Positions 59,854 through 64,000 of a DNA stretch of 64,000 bases are shown one piece after another (within the stretch, counting starts at the first letter, position 1; every line of letters begins with the position of its first letter). The notes under the pieces are model-generated. The model was given only the letters and a program-made list of their open reading frames with translations. It searched no databases and was not told the origin of the DNA. The position numbers and the translations under genes are program-made. The DNA is from Trichosphaerium sp. ATCC 40318 (lineage: Eukaryota > Discosea > Flabellinia > Trichosidae), in the NCBI GenBank assembly GCA_038496445.1, contig JALMLS010000304.1:124001-188000 (forward strand). The letters are read 5' to 3'.

Positions 59854-60649
59854 CTTTTTTTTTTTCAAACTTTTTTTCGAGACGAACTTTTGGTTCGGTT
59901 AAAAACTTTATTTCTTTGGGCTTATTTAGCCAATTTTGAATCTATTTACAATCTATAAAATAGAAGAAAAAGTAGTGTTATGTATCATGCAGATATTGTT
60001 TAACTTAAGTGTAAAATCAAGTTTACAATGAACTGACTGACATATGAATATTTGCTTCTTTTGTTTTTTGTTGCCTAATGATACCCGTTTTGACTTTATG
60101 TGTAGCGTGTATTATTGTAAGACGACAGAAAGACGCAAAAGATTACCATTTAGTATCCACTGCGGATATGGGACAAGAAGACTTGAGCTCATCCTAACTC
60201 ACTTACTTGCTAAAATAAGTGTTATTAAATAATGTTTATCTTTATTACAACTACGACTGTCGTTTATTTTACCGCCTTTATCCCAACAACAATACTAATC
60301 ACCCAACTTCTTTTTGGACAAAATATTCTAGTAGTGTTTATACTATCCCTAAGGCCGTCTTGTTTCCATCCATATATTGATTGATGTAGTATGTTGAATT
60401 GTATCCAATACAATATTAGATAGGGATTTGGCATTACATTGCAAATTTTGTTTCAGTTTCTCAGGTGTGCGAAAAAAAGGTTGTATTTTTGAGGTAATAC
60501 AGAGGTCTCACTTTGAAAAGGTCCTTGGTTCCTTGAAAAATGAAATAGAGGTGTACAGCACCGTACTGGTCTGTGTTATGAAGTTGTGAGTGCACTGGTT
60601 AAGTGTGAATACCAGATTTGATGAGTATGGTTTGATTTTTTTTTATTTT
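59854..60649. other. Intergenic, convergent
   Basis: A 62-codon frame at 60044-60232 has no protein-like features or splice context. No gene supported. Confidence 0.5.
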
Positions 60650-61620
60650 TTATTTTGGTTTTTGCAATTGCAGTACTACTTTGACGTAGTGTATGCCAAT
60701 ATTTTTTTCAGGATTTAACAACCTTACGTCATTGTCAAATCCATTAAAATGAGTACTGTATTCTGTAGAATTTGCTATTCGACATTTTTGTGGTTTGAAT
60801 ACCCATGCGCCTTTAATGTTCCATTTTCGAACTGCCTCTGTTATAACACCTAAAGGATGAACATGATCTTGTAGCGGAATCATTGTATCAGCCATTAAAA
60901 TCTGCCTTGAGAAGAGTAAGCATGTCGTGAACTTCACAGAAAAAGAAGTAAAGAACGTTAAACAACATACCTAAATTCTGCTTTTTCTTTAAACAGTTGG
61001 GTCGCTAATGGTCCATCCTTTACAGTTGATAAATCAATAGGTATACCATCATAAGATTTATCCATTTCTTGAAATAAAGCGCGCGTTGTATCCGTTTGTT
61101 GGAGAAAGGTGTTTGTTCCAATAATTAGTTCACCTTCTGGTTTCGTCATTTTCCACATGTCATCAACAGCACTTGAAGGGTTGCTAAAACATAGTAGAGA
61201 AAACTCATTGATAGATATGTCTAGAGTCTGTTGAATGTGTTCATTTGCGCTTGCTTGCTCTAGAGTGCCTCTAAAGACTACAAAGTCGCTTTGTTCTACA
61301 TTTTTTGAATTATAGGATAATCCCACTTTTTTGACAAAACCTGGTATGTAACTCGCCATATCGTCCGATGGCTCAATGCCAAAGTATTTTACCCCACTCG
61401 TAGCATTCCCGAAATGCTTTTTCAGCTGAATAGCCCTATGAGCCTTGCCGCAAGAGATGTCACCGACAGCTATCAACTCATTTTCTTTTTTCTGTCTTCT
61501 AGCGTTTATCGCTTCAACAAAGATTGCCCAAGTCTTCTCATAGACATTTTGATCGACAACGAAGTTGTTACCATCAGTTACTTCGTATTTCTTTGCTGTA
61601 GTCTTTCCGTAGATTTGCAT
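60650..61620 (-). CDS. SAM-dependent methyltransferase (class I-like)
   Basis: ATG 61620 (MQIYGKTTAKKYEVTDGNNF). Motif I region is IAVGDISCGKAHRAIQL, with the acidic loop in KYFGIEPSDDMASYI, then FVVFRGTLEQAS, SLLCFSNPSSAVDDMWKMTK, PEGELIIGTNTFLQQT. A GTATGT donor after KAEFR leads to exon 2: MADTMIPLQDHVHPLGVITE, KGAWVFKPQKCRIANS, ending VVLQLQKPK, TAA at 60650. The fold order (GxG-like loop, Glu at the end of strand 2, PEGELIIGT) fits a class I methyltransferase. The Gly motif is degenerate (GDISCGKAH). Substrate unknown. Confidence 0.6.
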
Positions 61621-62385
61621 AGCTCTTTATGATGTTGTACACTGTTGGGCGGTTGGGTTGTTTAAAAACCTGTTCATTTGTAGACCCGACAAAAAATCAC
61701 TGAATTACAATACAATTGTATGGCAAATTCCTAGTAGGAATTAAAGTATTTGAAAGCGTTTGAGGTAATTAACCTGGCGAATCGCTATTCCCAAAAAAAT
61801 AAAATGGAAAAAGTTGCTCACTGAAAAAGTTCAGGAGCTTTTTTTGGGTCAACAGTTGCAATGAGTCATACCACGTAAAGCGTTCACGTGGCTTAGTGTG
61901 ATTAGTTAGAAATGTGCTTCGGCGTACAGCCATCTCCAAATAGAATCTTTTTTAAAGGTTGACGTCACAGAATCAAAGGGCATTGGAGTTGTCTTTTTTT
62001 TTATTTTTCGCCCGGATCGGCGCTAGTCCTAGTACTAGTCCCTTAGATTGACATTTTTGTGCCCTGAATATTAATAATCCTTCCTACAGGTTTGTGACCG
62101 ACATTCCAGTGACTGATTAATCTGGCAGGGACAAAAAACAGATTGAACAAGTTAACAGTGAATTGAAAGACAAAACTTTTACTAAAAAAATAGTTCCTTA
62201 TGGAATCCGAGTAATGGCTCCACATGTTGTGAAAACGAATGCTATCCACTTGAATACAATTACGCATAATGAAGCTAGTTTGAAAGGTTCATTATCGCAC
62301 ATGTCACTGAAAGGATACTTTTTAGCTAGTATCTAAAAATCCGTAAACAAAAGAAACAGACAACATAAACCATGGTTTTTGTTCA
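61621..62385. other. Intergenic
   Basis: Holds a CACGTGGC motif near 61885. A 74-codon minus frame at 62043-62267 does not look like an exon. No gene supported. Confidence 0.45.
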
Positions 62386-62997
62386 TCATACCACTGTCCC
62401 ATAAATAAGCCAAATGACTGAAGTTATTCCAATGGCAAGAGAAGTGAGTATAATCAAAGCATAGCTTGCTATACGCATATACATCCTAAAGATTGCTACA
62501 GCAGCAAGACCACATAGAAATGTTGTTAAAGCAGTAGCATCAACAAGCAACCTTTTGATTAACAATCATGTTAGCTAAAAGGAAGATAATTATGCAACTA
62601 ATGATGTACCAAGCAGCCATTCCCATCGCTTAAAAAAGAACAAAAGTAAGGCGTCAACTTCTTGAAATTACAAAAAAATAACAAAACACAGAAAGCAATT
62701 TCCTTAAATTTGATTTCTAAGCGTAATCACGTGTTAAACCACGTGGCTTTTTGTACAGATAGAGCTACATTAAATATAGATAAAGTGTTATTGCGGTTAT
62801 TACGTACAATATTGCTCGTCTGTGTCTATGTGACTACAAAGATCATTCCAGTATCGTAGAGAAAATATAAACTCTGTGATGATAGTGCCAATACAAACGA
62901 ATAAAACGCTGAAAAAGATAATCCTTACTGTGCAAACGTAACGTGGTCTACGTTCTTTGTAATATTCAGTACGCAGGAAGTCGTCTGTATCCGACAT
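62386..62997 (-). CDS. Four-pass membrane protein
   Basis: ATG 62997 (MSDTDDFLRTEYYKERRPRY). Helix 1 VRIIFFSVLFVCIGTIITEF, then a GTACGT donor. Exon 2 gives MGMAAWYIISCIIIFLLANM, and, after a small intron, LLVDATALTTFLCGLAAVAI, FRMYMRIASYALIILTSLAI then TSVIWLIYGTVV, TGA at 62386. About 165 residues, helices spaced like small tetraspan or TMEM proteins. Family unknown. Divergent from the WWE-TDP2 gene with only 31 bp between ATGs. Confidence 0.6.
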
Positions 62998-63028
62998 TTT
63001 GACCAAAATGGAGAATAGTTAGCTTTGC
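62998..63028. promoter_or_regulatory. 31-bp spacer between divergent start codons
   Basis: The four-pass protein starts at 62997 (minus) and WWE-TDP2 at 63029 (plus). The 5' ends must overlap or the promoters must lie inside the opposite gene. Confidence 0.6.
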
Positions 63029-64000
63029 ATGCCAAAAACCATAAACGGTTTAGTTTCATCTTTTATGGCAAACGACACCGCTAAGAGGTGGTATTGGCGT
63101 AAACGAGATTGCTCGTGGGTACTTTACAACCAAGTTTGTTCAGAATTGCTAGAAGATGCGTTTACGCGTAACCAACTATGTTCGCGTATCGATATGGACA
63201 AAAACCGGCACTGCTATGTAAATAGCGCTGGGTTAGGTAAACAACAAGGTAAGAACAGTAGTGTACACGCTGACAGTAATCACTACATGAGTAGTATTAA
63301 CCTTATGACGGATAGACCCGCGACGAATTGCAGGACGGTTTATTAAGCGAGAAAGTGCTAGTTTGAACGGTACAGTTCATTTATGGGGTCACAAGTACAT
63401 ACAACCTTACTGGGAACCTTACAACCAAGATACAGCGAAAGGTACGTGAAAATAAGCCTTGCGATTGCACACGAGCTGACGCCATAAGAAGAAAGTGGTA
63501 GCGTAAATGTTAGTGAGTTGAAAATACTATCATGGAATGTGTGGTTCGGGAAATATAAGCTCAAAGAACGCTTGATTGGTAAGCTAGTAATGGCAATAGT
63601 ACCGTAAGCTTAGTGTATTCTTCTTAGGTCTATTGGATGTTGTTGCAAAATGTGACCCGCACGTGGTTTGCTTTCAAGAGGTATGTCGTTTTTTTTTGAA
63701 CGAACAGTTTCACTAAGCTGTTAGGTAACCTCACTTATGGAGCGCGTAATTCTTGGCCATCAATGGGTGAAATCGAAGTAAGCAGATAGTTGGTAAGCGT
63801 ATGTTGTTGATGTATATGTAGGCATGTTACAGATCCTGCAGCTCTATATTTGCGTTCGTATGGGTTGTTTATAATAAGCAAGTTTCCAATCCATAGCGCA
63901 AAGATGATAGAGCTCAACTCAAGAATGGGAAGATATATCTTACTTATCAACATCGTGGTAAATGGTAAACCACTTACAATAGCTGCAGTACACTTGGAGT
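63029..64000 (+). CDS. WWE domain - TDP2-like phosphodiesterase fusion (3' end outside window)
   Basis: ATG 63029 (MPKTINGLVSSFMANDTAKR). The first exon fits a WWE domain: RWYWRKRDCSWVLYNQVCSE, LLEDAFTRNQL, DKNRHCYVN (W-x-W-..W-x-x-Y..LE pattern). A second exon has VHLWGHKYIQPYWEPYNQDT, perhaps a second, degenerate WWE. Exons then give ELKILSWNVWFGKYKLKERL, LLDVVAKCDPHVVCFQEV, ALYLRSYGLFIISKFPIHSA and VNGKPLTIAAVHLE. These are the endonuclease/exonuclease/phosphatase core of TDP2: LSWNVWF (Asn), FQEV (Glu, Mg2+) and HLE. TDP2 removes 5'-tyrosyl adducts left by topoisomerase II. The catalytic C-terminus (last Asp/His) is beyond the edge. Donors are mostly GTAAG or GTACG. Confidence 0.82.

Noticed and set aside
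60044-60232. 62-codon plus frame after MINPP1
   Set aside because: No motif, no splice context, Cys/Phe-rich chance composition in an AT-rich spacer.
62043-62267. 74-codon minus frame
   Set aside because: No start context or link to the membrane-protein gene downstream; Phe-rich chance frame.
1-64000. tRNA, rRNA, CRISPR array or transposase
   Set aside because: Looked for cloverleaf-like A/B boxes, direct-repeat/spacer patterns and DDE or reverse-transcriptase motifs; found none I could support.

Overview
This is nuclear DNA of an intron-dense, AT-rich protist. By eye the composition is roughly 35-40% GC. Genes lie on both strands, packed with spacers of tens to hundreds of bases, and most coding regions are broken by short AT-rich introns of about 40-200 nt. 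I rebuilt genes by joining exons by hand, so gene spans are firmer than individual splice sites. The gene set is purely eukaryotic: CCT2, SRP receptor beta, DRG2, a SET methyltransferase, a USP deubiquitinase, MINPP1, acyl-protein thioesterase and DYRK and TKL kinases. An SH2 protein beside a TKL kinase and several F-box/LRR genes make a free-living amoeba, probably amoebozoan, my best guess. That is an inference. I see no rRNA, tRNA, CRISPR array or intact transposon.

Layout. 1-8.0 kb, minus strand: DYRK-like kinase (cut by the window edge), F-box/LRR protein, C2-TKL kinase with a prion-like tail. 8.2-14.8 kb, plus: SH2 protein, then two unrecognised genes. 15.4-18.9 kb, minus: F-box protein with YwqK/MORN-like repeats and broken frames, then two basic, low-complexity proteins. 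19-21.5 kb, plus: USP deubiquitinase. 22.9-29.2 kb, minus: multi-pass membrane protein, secreted GH18-like protein, EF-hand protein, UBZ/C2H2/RING E3 ligase. 29.4-30.6 kb, plus: acyl-protein thioesterase. 31.1-36.2 kb, minus: F-box/NHL protein, SRP receptor beta, SET methyltransferase. 36.2-40.6 kb, plus: DRG2 and two unknowns. 41-42.5 kb, minus: F-box/LRR. 42.6-44.7 kb, plus: a paralog of the membrane protein and two small unknowns. 45.1-47.9 kb, minus: CCT2. 48-52.2 kb, plus: F-box/SPRY protein with a C-terminal membrane anchor. 52.6-57.3 kb, minus: secreted Cys-rich protein, repeat protein built on a DWY...YPxxxW unit, E2 enzyme. 57.6-59.9 kb, plus: MINPP1. 60.6-63.0 kb, minus: SAM methyltransferase and a four-pass membrane protein. 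63.0 kb to the end, plus: WWE-TDP2 fusion, cut by the edge.

Themes. Ubiquitin genes are dense: five F-box proteins with five different partner domains, one E2, one RING E3 and one USP. A TKL kinase and an SH2 protein are head to head; in Dictyostelium SHK proteins these two domains share one polypeptide. Several divergent pairs have start codons 0-60 bp apart. The most distinctive genome-wide signal is the 5' splice site: many introns start GTACG(T), with C at +4, not GTAAG or GTATG. One intron, inside the MINPP1 catalytic motif, appears to use GC (GCACGT). The hexamer CACGTG also looks over-represented.
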